A stretch of DNA of 64,000 nt, from assembly GCF_020360975.1 (NCBI RefSeq), contig NW_025408679.1:2294001-2358000 (forward strand). The letters run 5' to 3'. The stretch's first letter is position 1, and every line of letters begins with the position of its first letter. A model generated the notes under the pieces. It was not told where the DNA came from. It did not search any database and worked only from the letters and a program-made list of their open reading frames with translations. The position numbers were made by a program, and so were the translations under genes. Positions 9,643-21,569 of this stretch are shown piece by piece. This stretch comes from Hirsutella rhossiliensis (Eukaryota; Ascomycota; Sordariomycetes; Hypocreales; Ophiocordycipitaceae).

Positions 9643-12600
9643 TCAGGTGATTGCGGTCAAACGGGCATCCAGCATCAGACCCTGCAGCGTTTTCACACGC
9701 GAGACGGCCACGTAGCTCAAACCGGTCTGAAAGTCACGGCACGACAGATCCGTCACGATCATGTCTTCGGTGATGCTCTGCGACTTGTGAACTGTAATGG
9801 CGTAGCACACGATCAGGGGAAACTGCGTACGAGTGCAGAGTGTGGCTCCGACGAGGAAGTCCCTGTCTACTGGCAGAATCGGGACAATCTTCCTGCCATC
9901 TGTGGTGGTCAGGAATACCGGCCCCGTGTACCGGTACTTGTCAAACTCCATCATGATCACGCAGGGAGGGTCTCGCATGGGGTCAGCTCCAGGCGCCCAC
10001 GCGATATTGTATACTGTACCACGTGCACCGTTGCAGAGGCCAACCGGCTGCCAAAGGTTGGACGTCAGCATCAGACGGGCGCCAATGCATACGGGAATCT
10101 GCTTCGCAAGGTTGCCTGCCTTGTCGTCAGGAGCAGCAGCAGCACCGGGGCCAACGTTCTTAGCCATGACCTGATGACAGGCCGGCCTAGGCGGTCGAGG
10201 TGGTAGTGGTTATATTCGTTCACCCTGTCTTTCGTGGCGTATACTCGTAGGGAATTGACGAACTTGGCAACCTCCTGATCGTCCAGCTTCGCCTGAACAC
10301 GGCTGGAGAGGAGCTTCCAGGACTCCATAGAGAGTTGGAGCAGCCGCAATTCCTCAAGAGCTGAGCGAAACGCTGCCTGATCGTCGCCGCGCTGACGCTG
10401 GGCAACCTTCAAGAAAACCGTCTTGTCGAAGCGCCGATATGCGTTCCTGCCCTTGATCTCTACCCCCCTGCACCTCCTTGTCGTAATAAAGAGGCTTCTG
10501 CAGTACAGGGGGGAAGCTGAAAGAAGTCGCCAACCAGGAGGATATTAAGACCACCAAAGAACTCCTCATTTCTATTCGGGAACGCCTCACGGAGACGGTC
10601 ATCAATCCATGACAGCTGTCGCAGACCCAGCATGCTCTTCTCATCGACGATCAGGTACTTGACATCCTTTAGCTTCTTCTGGAGCTGAGCTTTGTCGATC
10701 GCTGACAGGGGCTTGAAGTCCTTGTTGATGGGGAGGTGCAGCAGGGAGTGCAAGGTAGTGCCCGATATCTGATTTCCCGCAACGCCCGTGGGCGCGGCAC
10801 GCCAAACAGGCGTCCCTCTTCCGCCCGAGGCGGCTTGGAGGTGCGCCGAAAGCAGATTGATGAGGTATGATTTGCCCGTGCCACCGCCGCCGTCCACATG
10901 GAGTAACAACTGGGAACAGGCCTGGGTCAGAAAGTGGCCCATCACCGTATCGTACACTAGGCGCTGCTCCGGATTCAGGGAATCGCGAGCCTCCAGCGGC
11001 TGATGATCCACATCAAGGTGAAGGGGATTTTCGGCTTTGCGTTGCTTCCAGAAGTCGCCCTGGAGAATGCCGTCATCGGTATACCGTCCAACGTGGGGAG
11101 TCCAGTCATAATTCACGTCGACATCTCGCCGGCCCAGCACGTCGATATCCTCCTCCTCCAGCGGATGGTCTGGCAGCATACGGGCGAGTTCATGCCAATC
11201 TTCCTCCACGACAGGCTCTTCGTGCTCCTCCCGCTGAAACTCATCGTCCTCTGCCTGCAGCTCATTTGCTCCCACCTCGCCGTAATGGTCGTCCTCATGG
11301 AAATGGTGTCGCTGCCGGCAGCACTGGTACGCCGCCGCAAAGGACTCAAACGGCTGCCCGTCCACAGCAAGCAGCTCCTCCGGAGAGCGATGCGGATGGG
11401 CCATCATCAACTTGACACGGCAGAAGTCATGAAACTGGGGTGATGCCTCCGCTGACCTGTACCGAGGGAAGTAGGACAGGACCCTCTTCTTCGCGTTCGC
11501 ACCGAGTCTCCTCCACGTCTTGAGATTGTAGGACTGCAGGTACTCGAGATAGGTTATACTCTCATGTTGGTCATTTCTCTGCAGATATTTCCGGTAGCTG
11601 CCGACAGCCTCACTGACATCCTCGTCGACGCGGAACGACCGCACATGCTGCTCCAACGGACGGCAGTCGACGTACACAACCATCCGAGTGCCTTCCTGCA
11701 GAGGGATGTTGAGCAGCAAGTGGGAAATTTCCTGCGCTGAATAATCTCTCGGCAATCAACTTATTCATAAGGCGAGAGGAGAAGGACAACAGGGGCTGGT
11801 GGTGTGCTGTATGCGGCAAAACCTGATCTGCGAGCTTGCAGTAAGGCTCCGTCTTCTTCTCCGATTTGCTGCAATACTTGGCAGCATACGTAATGACTGC
11901 CTGTAAGCTGGTGCAGGGCGATATGTCGATATTGGCCAGCCAGCCCAGAATGATGGCAGGATTGAAGTGGTTCATGAGGCTGTCGTTGTGGGCTGCCTCG
12001 AAGATGTAATATGACTTACCTTCTTTCCTGATGACTGCGGCTAGCTCCCGCAAGGCACGGGGGAAGTTGAAACGACACTCCCTCTCCGGATCGGCGACAT
12101 TGGCCGCCTCGATATCGGCTGCAGCCCCTGCATATCGTTCGCCAGGTCCCCACTTCTCTTTCGGACCCGCAAGCAGTACGCGGTATTGCATCTGTGGCGC
12201 TGGCAGCGGTTGACGATTTGCGAGAGCCGCAGGAATGTCATCTCTACGCCCAGCGGATCCACACTCAGGGGATTCCCTTCACCCTGGGGCATTGTCCTGT
12301 TCGGCTCCGGGTTAATGGCAGTGATGTGGAATCCCCACGTGCGTGCAAAAAGGTCGCGAGCGGTTTCATCCCTCATGTCGGCTACCGGGCCATTCTCCAT
12401 CCAGTACAGATCGTGGTTGTGTGGACTCCACGCCCTTGCCATTCATACCGGCCCCAGTAATCCGTCACGTTAAACTTCGTTCTCAACACGATATCCCGAA
12501 AGAGACAGTATCGGCGGTTAAAGTGGAAAGCAGCAATGTGAGGTTCTGCCGCAACAAGTACCGCGACAATGCCATCCTTTCCGGCTCGGACGCGCCCAGC

Positions 12601-15189
12601 CATTCTTCATATCGGGGCATGTGTTGGTAGAGGCTCCGCCAGTGTAAATCAGCCGGGCTAAATGTGATGAATGCGCCAGGACAACCCAAGCTGTAGGCAT
12701 ACGCCTCGAGGTCCTGCCTCTTTCTATTCCAAAGGGTCGCGTACCGCGAATCGACACCGCATGCCTTGTGATCGAGTTGATCAGCGCCTGCGCCCGTGGA
12801 TCCTCAGCGTGTTCGAGCGCCTGAATAAGCTGCTCTCGCGTGAGCGGCTCACGGGTGCCATCGTGTTGCTTCACGAAGAATTTGGACCTCGCACGTGCTT
12901 GGGACCGCATCAGGGTGTTGAATGCGACAAAGCGGAAGGTTGGATGGCGCGCAAACGGCCGTCGTGCCACCGCATCGCGTGCTCGATGTAATCCTTGTAC
13001 TCAATGGACCGCAAGCGAGGCTCCACAAAGTCGGCTCTGCCGTCTGGAAACAGGCAGGGAATGCCAAGGAGAGCAGGGCATGAGAGTGATTGAACTCATT
13101 GATCGGCGTGTGCCGTATGTTGGGAAGCTGGAGCTCGTGCCTCGCCTGCCCTGGAGAGCCTGTGGCAAGGGGTTGCCCCGCATCCGCTTCGGATTCACCC
13201 GCGAGAATAGACCGCAGAGCATCCAGCTCCGTGTCCTTGGCCAACAGGTCAGGCACCGCAGCCGCATCCTCTAGGTCAGGCTCTGCCTCCTGATCTTCCT
13301 CCGGTCCCACATCGGCAGCCTCCACCTGACTTTGGGGGATGGCGTCCACCACATTGCCGTCCTCGGGCAGTTGGCTCAGTCGCTCGTCGTCGATCGCGAT
13401 GGATCGATAGCCAGGATGATGATGGCGCAGGTAGTCTAGCCATATCATAACCGCCTGGCGACGCACGCGGAACTGGCGGGTGAATTGCCGGCTGAGATTA
13501 GCGTGTGACGACGTGTTGGCAGGACGCAGCAACACCGTGTTCAACTCCCGCGGCAGGAGAGGAGCTGGTTGTACACCAAGCCAACCTCGCGGAGAAAGTG
13601 AACGACGTGCCCTCGATACTTGTACTGCTGCCCCGCACAAGCATAATGTTCACGTGGACATGGACACGAGCAATCAATGCCTCTTCGGTAGGTGTGAGCT
13701 CGGGCAATCGGGTCGGTACGGGGCCAAAGTCGAGCTGGTTTTCCGCAGAGAAGAAGTAAGGCTCGTCGGGGCCACGTTTCTCATCCTTTCGATAGCAACG
13801 CGAACAAATGCCGTCATAATCTATTTCCATCTGAAACCAACACTCGCGGCATCGGCTGCAGTATTCCATCTGGTCATTGTTGAGCTTGGTCCAGAACTCA
13901 CGGAGGGTGGCCCTATCGCAGTCCGTCAAGGCCCAAGCATCCAGGTCGCCAGTCCACGCCGGATCTTGTGCACGGAAGACCGCCATTTCTTCCGGTGGAA
14001 TTATCACTGGACTTCGAATACGCCGTGGCGGCCGCGACAGTCGATATTGCCGTCGAGGTTGTCTCTGGATTCGCCTTCCCGGTTGTCTCGGCCGCCCTCC
14101 TGTGCCAGGGCAGGACCACGGCGGCCGCGTCTTGGCCGCGCAGACGGCTGCTGCAAGCGACTACGAACAGGGCTTTCATACACTGAATCGTTATCGCTGT
14201 TCTCGTCTTCGTTCTCGGCATCGGAGTTACAATCAGCCCCTAATTGTTCACGGTAGCGACGCGGTCGAGCGGGGGAAAGCAGCAGGTTGAAATAGTCCTC
14301 GGCGTCCATATCGGGTTCGGAAAACTGGTCTCTATTGCCCCCTTCCTTGGCTACCTGATCCCCATTCGGCTGCGGCCGATCTCGACTCGCATCTACTTTC
14401 CCTGTTGGCCCGAACACACTGCTGCAACGAAAACACAAGGGACATCTTATCCAGGACACCCGAACCTTCCGAGACGCCGAGTTGAGATATGGAAGGAGTC
14501 AGGGACACAGTCTCCCCTGCACGACGTCGTGATCGATGGTCGCGCTGGATAGCGGCCAGCTTAACCCTAGCCCCTGCGGTAGAGAGATCATCTTGCGATA
14601 CCTTCCCGCCTTTGTGAAATCTAGCAGCCAGGTAAGAATAATTCATTCTGGTTGCGTTGCCTCGGGCAGTCGATGGATCAAAATGGGAGGCGACTGGATC
14701 GGTCGCTGGCTGCTCAGCAGGTAAGAACCGCGAGCTTTGTTGGGTTGGTGGAATTGGCGTTCCCAGCTCTATGTGCGGCTGGCTAATTGACTTTTTGAAT
14801 AACGTCATAGCTGCATGAAGTCGTCGTAGCTTCTCCGGCGAACTAGGCTGGGTTCCCGATCTCTCGCTGGGAGGCGACAGGTCAGCATCTGCCTCGACTC
14901 TTTCACGCTAGCTCTCCCAGGCGAGGAAGGACGGGCGGCGAGGTCCTCAACGTCAGAATCGACCTCGGGATCTTGAACACTTCACTTCGTTAGTATTGAA
15001 TGTCATACGGAGCGGGAAGACAGAGCTGACATGAGAACTGCACCGACTCCGACAGTCCAGGCAGTTCTTGGTGTTCCCGCCAGTTTTCCGTTTGCTCACG
15101 AAGTCACCTGCCGGTTTCTTCTCGCCACAGCGGGCACAGACGATCGAAGCCAAGTCAACTTGGAGCCCTTGAGTAGACCTAGAACTCAT
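9643..15189 (-). pseudogene. Helitron D Rep/helicase polyprotein, multiply frameshifted
   Basis: Pieces in order: an N-terminal segment at 14953-15189 with a CxxC...CxxC arrangement (CARCGEKK, later CLDCR). Next come acidic and low-complexity pieces to 14004. A cysteine-rich zinc segment at 13498-14007 (CSRCRECW, ICSRCYRK) follows. Helitron_like_N pieces lie between 12041 and 13640, including FVAFNTLMRS and GCPGAFITFSPAD. The Rep tyrosine motif YAAKYCSK is in the piece at 11610-12191. Pif1-like helicase follows with Walker A GGGGTGKS and Walker B LIVDEKSM (10460-11755), and the end (9643-10167) has motif V/VI sequences ITVHKSQS and YVAVSRV. About ten frame changes make it a clear pseudogene. 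Confidence 0.82.
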
Positions 15190-15836
15190 TATTCAGCCGA
15201 AGGCTTGAAGCAAGATATCAAGACGAGTTGGGTCAGTGAAGTTTCCATGTCACGCGACATTCCAAGTCACGCGACATTCCAAGTAAACAAACCGGGACCC
15301 ACTTTTTAGGAGCCGTCATCCAGTTGCTGATCGTTTTGCGACCGTACATACAAATTTGGGACCAATCAGAGCCCAAGAAACTTATGACCCCTGTCTGCAC
15401 CAAATCCTCATATATTGGGAAACTTATTCTGATTAATGTATAGTCAGCCTTCGGCTGAATTAACTAGTCTTGTGATATGATGTCTAACGCGCATCGCGCG
15501 TCATCTAGCGTTAAATGCGGGGTTGTTTTTCTTGTAACGCGGATATGTAGGAAAAAGGGGGTACCTTAATTTGTGTGGACCGCTCACTAAACTATAAGTC
15601 ACTATATTTTTTTGCGAATCAACGGACTTTTTGCTACTCAACGCACCCCCCGTGCATGACTTGACATGCGCGGGAATCGGGACGGATTTTAGTCCCCCCA
15701 AGTACCCCAAGTCGGCTAATTCCTACCCCAAAGTGGCGCAAACGCCACGACTTGCAGTGCCCACATAAATTCGCTGGTACCAATAGGTACCTATTTTACA
15801 TGATACAATGCCTCAACCTCCCAATTAATTGCCTCA

Positions 15837-18224
15837 GCTATTCACACGATTCGTTTAACGCCTCAATCGCCTCCTCAATCTCTCGCTCAATTACCTCAGC
15901 ATCCTTATCAGCCTCGTCTGCCTCGTGAACCGCATCAACCGGGCTTGGCTCATTGACACGGCTATTGCCCTGCCGCCGTGCATACCCCAAAACGTCATCA
16001 AAGTGATCAATGAAGGTATCGTCAACCTCGTCATCTTCCTCCATATCGGCCTGCATACTTATTTCAAGAGGTCGGGGCGAATACGCTGCTCTTTGTGACG
16101 CCCGTGGCGCCGCTGTGCCAGGCTGCATTGTATCGTGTTGATGAGCTTGTTCGAGTGAAGCCACCGTAAGGTCAACGAGGGCAGCAGAGGCCGAAGGGCG
16201 AGGCGGTTGTGCCTGCGGTTGTATGACCACACCGCCTCGAACTCGAGAGGCCACGCTGCCTCGAGGCCTGCCTCTCGTGCGCGGAGCAGGGGCTGGGGCC
16301 GAAGGGGGAGGCAAGGACCGCGGTTGTGCTTGCAACTCTGCTCGCTCGAAATGAGAGAGATCGCGGCGGCTGCTTGTAACCCCTCTGCCTCGCTGATGAG
16401 ACTGTGGTTGTGTGGCCACGCTACCTCGAGGTCTGCCTTTCGCGCGTTGTATAACTGGTTCGAGAGGCACAGGCCTGGGCCGGCTGGGCGTAGGCGTAGG
16501 CGCAGGCGTAGGCGTAGGTGCAGGTTCGTCATTATCATGAGATTCGTGATTATCTGGAGAAGCCGTAGCCCACCACCAGCGACGATGAATCTGATCCTTC
16601 GTGAGCGGCAGCGAGGCTTCAATTTGTCGGTCAAGCGTGTGCTTACACGGAATTCCGTGTGTAGTCGGCAGACGACATCGGCAAGGGCCCTCGAGCCTGC
16701 CCTGACGAGGCAGCCCACGAAGCTGCTTGCTTAATATCCCTGTGACAGTTGGGGAAACCTCGAATCTGATATCTTGAAGCAAAAAGTGAGGCACGGAGAT
16801 GACCTTATTCCGGCGCTGTTGTGCCTCGATTCGGATTTCGCTTTCTTGGTGGTTCCAAAAGAGCTGGAGCCGCTCAAAGACAATCTTGAGAGCTCCAGAT
16901 GAGCGCTGTTGAAGGAAGCGTTTAAGGCTCGCGTGAGACGACTCCACGATCGAAGTTGTAACGTGCCCGAAGTGAGGAAGGCGGTCAACTTGAAACCTCA
17001 CGAACTTATGACTCCAAGGCTCTATCCAGGTGTTAACGCAATATTCCACGGCCTGGGCAGCCTCGCCTGTATAGCGGCTTGGGTCTTTGAACTTTAGAAG
17101 CCTCTCCTGATATTCAACCTCGTTCCGGCTTCGCACGAGTAGGTGCCACTCTGCAATGAATTCTTCGAATTTCGCGTCTTGTTGTATCACGCCATCGGCG
17201 CCACGGGTCGGCTTAGGGAAGTGTTTCTTCGTATTAGCGACGACATTGGTGTTGATATGCCACTGACAGAGTAGATGAGGCACTGTATGGAAGGCTGGAT
17301 GGGCGTTGAGCCGTTGAGCGCCCTCATCAACGCCAACTCGCGGTCGGTTATAACGCAGCCTGGGTGGCGGATTTGCTTCTCGTTGAGAAGCTCGTGAAGC
17401 TTCTCAATAGCCCAAGCGTAGTCCCCCTCTTTCTCGCCGTTCAGGAATATAGTAGCAACCTGGAACGACTTCTTGATCGAAGAACAAGCGCAGACGTTGA
17501 AAAGCGGCATATTGAAGCGGTTGGTCTTATAGGTGCTATCGAATAGCATCACTTCAGGATACTGGTGGAGTAGGTTGATGCCGCTTTGCGGCGCAATGAA
17601 AAGACGGGTGAGGCGCTTATTATCGTCAACTTCGTGGCGGACGAAGAAGCTCTCCTGCTGACGTAGCTGGTTGAAGAGCCATTCAATTGGCGCCTGTCCT
17701 TGGAGCTGCTGTTGGCGGTATTTCGCGATGATATTGACGATATCGCGCCTCCCAATTTGACGAAGGTCTGGGTCATCGTGTTGGCGTAACTTCGTGAGTA
17801 TTCCGACTGGCTGAAGGCTCGAACGAAGCATCTCGATGATATCATCACGATACTTCTGAGAAATCTCCGTCCTATATTTCGAATAGGCAGATATCTCGAA
17901 TGTCGGGTGATTATGGAGGCGCGCTTCTGCAGTCCCACTCCATTCAGGGCTCCACATGCCATCAGCGCGGCGTTTAACCACGATCTTAAAGGGGCAGCTA
18001 GTATCTTGGGTATTCCCTTTACGTCGCTTGGTCTCATGTGTGCCACTATCACGAAGACGATATGGCGTGCCTTTACAACAACGCCAAATAACCCGGCGAG
18101 GATCAGTAGCGTTGGGCTTCTTCGACTTTAAGGCGAGGCTGACAGAGTCGGACCTCGCGGCACGGTGTATCGCAGCCTCGCACGAGGCAAAGTCGTCGAA
18201 GGTCTGGCCGATGATCGATTGCAT
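15837..18224 (-). pseudogene. MULE transposase (copy 2) with FAR1-like, DDE and SWIM domains
   Basis: The N-terminal 345 residues (17187-18224) contain a FAR1-like zinc-binding domain, then the MULE DDE domain with aspartates in VMLFDSTYKTN and VITDRELAL. A single frame change near 17285 leads into the remaining 480 residues (15838-17283), which begin with the LLCQWHIN motif and contain the catalytic glutamate in TSIVESSHAS. The SWIM finger is CRCRLPTTHGIPCKH. Two AT-hook-like motifs (KGRPRGS and RGRPRGS), a Pro-Thr tract and an acidic C-terminus follow. Apart from one frameshift the protein is complete, about 820 residues, so it is the better preserved of the two MULEs here. Confidence 0.87.
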
Positions 18225-18517
18225 GATGAGGGGATTGACAACGAAGAACAGTAGGCAAGAAAATGGTACGCTGCGTGCGTGCGAATACCCTCAAAGCCTT
18301 GTGGATGGAGTGAAAAGTCAGGTAGGAATTGAGACATGGGTACCTGTTGGTACCAGCGAATTTATGTGGGCACTGCAAGTCGTGGCGTTTGCGCCACTTT
18401 GGGGTAGGAATTAGCCGACTTGGGGTAGGAAATATCCAGTCCCCTAATGATATGATGTTGCTGGCGCATATACGAATAGAGATAGTTCCGGCCATGTCCT
18501 TGTACAGTTGTAGAGAT

Positions 18518-18919
18518 CTATGACTGGCTGTTGAAAAAGGACCGGGCGCGTTCTCTTGCGGCTTGGAGCGCTTCAGGGGATTGGCGGCGGTATAGCCCCT
18601 CTTCAAGCCGAATTCTTTCAAGACGGAACTTTGAGATCGTAAACCCCTCATCTCTAAGTCGTTTAAGCATGAAATCATCCTTAAGACATTCATCAAAGAA
18701 GAGCGACCTAATTCGGTCCCGTAAGGTGTCTGAAGTGATCGTACGTGCTTGACGAAGAAGTCCCCAGTCTTTGATCGATCGATAGAGACTGGCGCGGCTT
18801 ACTTGAAGCTGATGATGCTCGAGAAGATGCGTACGGATTGTATTAATCGAGGATCCATCTCGATGCAAGCCGGTGATTTCCTCCTGAACTGTGGAAAGAT
18901 CAATCCGTGGTCGAGGCAT
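18518..18919 (-). CDS. Small helix-turn-helix protein, possibly transposon-derived
   Basis: A 133-residue frame starting MPRPRIDLSTVQEEIT. The first 60 residues resemble the tandem helix-turn-helix N-terminus of fungal integrase-like or other transposon proteins; the second half is helical and charged (DEGFTISKFRLERIR). No catalytic domain follows, and the frame stops about 75 bp before the MULE terminal repeat ends at 18443. It may be the surviving N-terminus of a larger transposon gene cut by the MULE insertion, or a short host gene. I do not recognise the family with confidence. Confidence 0.4.
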   Translation of the reverse strand: MPRPRIDLSTVQEEITGLHRDGSSINTIRTHLLEHHQLQVSRASLYRSIKDWGLLRQARTITSDTLRDRIRSLFFDECLKDDFMLKRLRDEGFTISKFRLERIRLEEGLYRRQSPEALQAARERARSFFNSQS

Positions 18920-19283
18920 ACTTGTTTAACTGAGTACAGCGCTATTCGGGCTCAATGATATCGTAGAAGGGAGAAAAGCACTGAAAATGTGTACTAATGC
19001 GCATAGCGAACGCTTCCTTTCTTTCAATGCCCTATGCTAATAGAAGAGTATCGGTATATACAAGTTACCAGTTGGACTTGGACCTGATCGGGTAATCTAA
19101 CCCCGGGGTACCCATAGCCCAAAATGAGTTTTGAGACAGTCTGGCCTACAGTCGCCCGTAATGACGAACCCGAGCCTCGGAAGCGCCTAGCAACCGATGA
19201 AGCGGTTGTCTCCAATCCAATCGAAGTGCATGAAGAAAAGGCTGTTCAGCCAGCATCAAGAAGCCGAGTCAATCCATTTACTA
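18920..19283. other. Intergenic stretch, no gene seen
   Basis: No coding region, repeat or RNA is supported here. It lies between the start of the small HTH frame and the stop codon of the dioxygenase gene, so it presumably contains the dioxygenase 3' end. Confidence 0.5.
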
Positions 19284-20678
19284 CTAGTGCAGTCGTAAGG
19301 CAGTACGCCGTGATATACTATTTGGGTTAAAATATGGCCTCTCACCCACACCAACAGCTCTATATCCAAACCTATCCCCGAAGCCGCTATGGTCGAAAAT
19401 AGGACTGTGAAACATGCTGCGGTTGTCCCATATAGCTATATCCTCGTTAGTATAGATGTTCCTCTAGCTCATCGGACTGTGACATAGGACTTACCAAGAT
19501 CATTCGGGTTTTGCCACTTGAGCCGCACCTGCAAGTCAGGGTTATGATAAACCATATCGAGAAACAAATCCAGCAGCTTCCTGCTCTCCTCCTCGGTCAC
19601 GCCATTTATATTGATGGATGAGAAAAACTCATTGCTGCACACGGGGAAGATGCTCTTCCAGCCGGTGACGGGGTTGGTGCGTACTACGGGATGCACCGCC
19701 TTGAGCTTGGAGCCCACGTTCTCGGGTGCGCCGCGCGGCTTGTCGTATAGCTGGAAGCCCCCCCTCTCGGCGACCATGCGGAAGAGCGGCTGCTTAAAGG
19801 TGGCGGTCAGGGTTTCGAGGAATTTTTGGTAAGGCTCGCTAAGGCGGTCGTAGAGTTCGTACCCGGAAGCCCAGAGGGTATCTAAGTTCTATATTACCAT
19901 GCGTATTCACAGACAGCAAGTATAGTATGGGTAGGTAGTTATTTATTTTCGAGATTTGCGTGTTGGTAAGGGGGTAATCAAGTAGTTGACGTGGGACGAT
20001 TAGATGGGAGAGTGAAGTCATAACGATGTGGGAACTCACCACCACCAGTTCTAGGCAGCTGAACTAGACGCAAAGACGTATAATCCGCAGGCACAGGCTC
20101 AAACGCAATATCGCTATGCCACCTCGCCGTGGTCTGTATCTTAGGGCTCAGCTCGTCCGGCCCAGCAACCTTCCAGAATTCGTCGGTCTGGACGGAGCTG
20201 ATAGTGCTAATATTTTCGTCCTTGCCGCCGAGCTCGCGCTCCGAGTTGAGGACTGGGTGGATATGCAAGCCCGATGTCGCCGGGCGGCCGGTGAGCTTAC
20301 CGAGTCTTAGGACGAGCTCCTTCTGCAGGTTATTGGTGAGGTCGTCCTGGGCACGGAAAAAGACGACTCCGCGCTCAGAGACTAAAAGCTATCAACATGG
20401 GCTGCGCTTATATCGCAACTAAGAAGGGCGAAGTTGACTTTAAAAAATACTAATGAGTGAGACTGACTGGTTATGGCGAGGTCGCGTATGAGCTCGTCCG
20501 AATTGGGGGCGTTGAGCCACTCGACCAGCTTGGCGTTGGGGAACTCGCGACCAATGATGGGGGTAACATCAAAGGACTCAAACTGGTCCAAGACACCTGT
20601 CGTCTTAAGGGATTTGGGGCCTGGCTGAGCTTCTTTGGTTACGGTCGTGGGAGTCGAGTCGACGACAGCAGGACCCAT
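19284..20678 (-). CDS. TauD/TfdA-family alpha-ketoglutarate-dependent dioxygenase, four exons
   Basis: Predicted exons are 20678-20468, 20381-20040, 19881-19495 and 19435-19284, joined by GT-AG introns of 86, 158 and 59 bp. The joined frame is exactly 1092 nt (363 residues plus stop). The non-heme iron triad is complete: His159 and Asp161 in ARWHSDIAFE, and His323 in NRSMFHSP. Arg339 in FGYRAVG is the probable 2-oxoglutarate ligand. Length and motifs fit fungal TauD-type enzymes, which hydroxylate sulfonates or related small acids. The substrate cannot be read from sequence. The start at 20678 is the first ATG and gives a normal N-terminus. There are no lesions, so this looks like a live host gene between transposons. 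Confidence 0.86.
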
Positions 20679-21474
20679 GGTAAAGTGTCTGTGAGAACGG
20701 CCTTGAGTTACAATAGAAGCCTGAATTTGTTTGGAATCAATGATGCTAAGAGTGATTCTATCACATCAATACAAATCCAGGAATCTTCAGCATTATATAC
20801 ACGATGGAATCACAGCTCCTGCCGAGCCCGCCACCTACCTTGAATGTCTCGCCCATGCAGTCATGACCACCCATTTCGTGGCCCATGATCACAACTCACC
20901 ACCTTCCCCTCACTACTCGTGAAAGCTAAAGCGAATATAGAAAATTGGGGCGAGAACGAGTAGGATACTCACTAGCAGGTTGCTGTAAGGTAAACGCGGC
21001 ATGCGTCTAACCAACCTATGTATGTGATCGATATCAGCTGATGTAGATCCAATGCAAAATAACTTGCGCATTGGCAAATCACCCCATGACAACACAACGC
21101 CCTGCACGCTGAAGTTCCGAACTGCATGGGCTAGTCGAGACCGGAAGCATGGCTTTATGATCGACACCCATCTTATGCACTATATTTATGTGTTGTCAGA
21201 CACACATACTGTATTTATGTGTCGTCAGAGGCACATACTATATGGAGTATATACCTTAGCGCGCCATGTTGCGATGACTGTACGCCACTCAGGCAAGTGG
21301 AATGCACTCCTACAAGTGCTCTGGCGACGTGTCTACCTTCCGACCAACAAGTGTTCCCCTCGACAGTCTTCTTCTCGACACACCCCCTCAGGGACCACGG
21401 CTCCGCCGGGATTCCTGAATCATGGCCTAAGATGCGGAAGTCGAACACACGCGCCATGCCCGGGCATGGAGGAA
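20679..21474. other. Upstream region of the dioxygenase gene
   Basis: About 800 bp with no supported gene. It should hold the promoter of the minus-strand dioxygenase. A short imperfect tandem duplication of about 30 bp lies near 21180-21243 (unit includes TATTTATGTG and CACATACT). Open frames here have no recognisable domain. Confidence 0.45.
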
Positions 21475-21565
21475 TCCAAGAGGAGGGCGTCGCCTACGGG
21501 GATTGAACCCCGCACCGCACGCAGTCACCGGAAGTTACAGGGATAGTTCGCCATCCCGGGCTCAT
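21475..21565 (-). repeat. tRNA-like remnant (box B present)
   Basis: On the minus strand the segment contains GGGGTTCAATCCCCG, a typical T-arm and pol III box B, preceded by CTGTAACTTCCGG. No complete 5' acceptor stem pairs with the 3' side, so it is not a working tRNA. The sequence CTGTAACTTCCGG recurs at about 22150 upstream of the adjacent LTR-like repeat, suggesting a duplicated or divided tRNA-related repeat. Confidence 0.35.
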
Positions 21566-21569
21566 AACT

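Larger units (their letters stand above)
9345..15458 (-). mobile_element. Helitron (family D) inserted in pogo leader
   Basis: The boundaries come from comparison with the empty site in the second pogo copy near 57565. On the minus strand the Helitron begins 5'-TCAGCCGAAGGCTG at 15458 and ends in TATTTT at 9345, and the host site is a TT dinucleotide. A strong hairpin lies about 15 bp inside the 3' end (GCCTTGCAC pairs with GTGCAAGGC, about 9355-9395). A short palindrome sits at the 5' end. Insertion into TT with a 5'-TC end resembles the Helitron2/Helentron-like group described in fungi. Length is about 6.1 kb. A 3' fragment of the same family lies at 56269-57052. Confidence 0.82.
6798..15702 (-). 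mobile_element. Pogo/Fot-like element (copy A1), split by a Helitron
   Basis: Inverted repeats of about 95 bp at 6798-6892 and 15608-15702 begin CTTGGGGGGACTAAAATCCG and are flanked by TA. The transposase (7085-9296) reads from the right end. Its 5' leader is interrupted by a Helitron at 9345-15458; the uninterrupted leader is present in the second copy at 57300-57603, so the insertion site can be read directly. Without the Helitron the element is about 2.8 kb. Confidence 0.88.
6780..18443 (-). mobile_element. MULE copy 2, split by nested elements (outermost of a three-level nest)
   Basis: The right terminal repeat (about 18338-18443) reads inward from GGGACTGGATATTTCCTA. The left repeat starts with the same bases at 6780-6797 but is then interrupted for 8.9 kb and resumes at 15705-15794. 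Joining the two left parts gives a repeat of about 105 bp matching the right one. The interruption is a pogo element with TA duplication (6796-6797 and 15703-15704). Without insertions the MULE is about 2.76 kb with its transposase on the minus strand. I could not identify a clean 8-9 bp target duplication outside 6780 and 18443. Confidence 0.8.

Noticed and set aside
15501..15710. 69-residue minus-strand frame
   Set aside because: It lies wholly within the pogo terminal repeat and leader and reappears in the non-coding leader of the other copy.
21475..21565. tRNA gene on the minus strand
   Set aside because: Only the T-arm and part of the 3' side are recognisable; no matching 5' acceptor strand is present.
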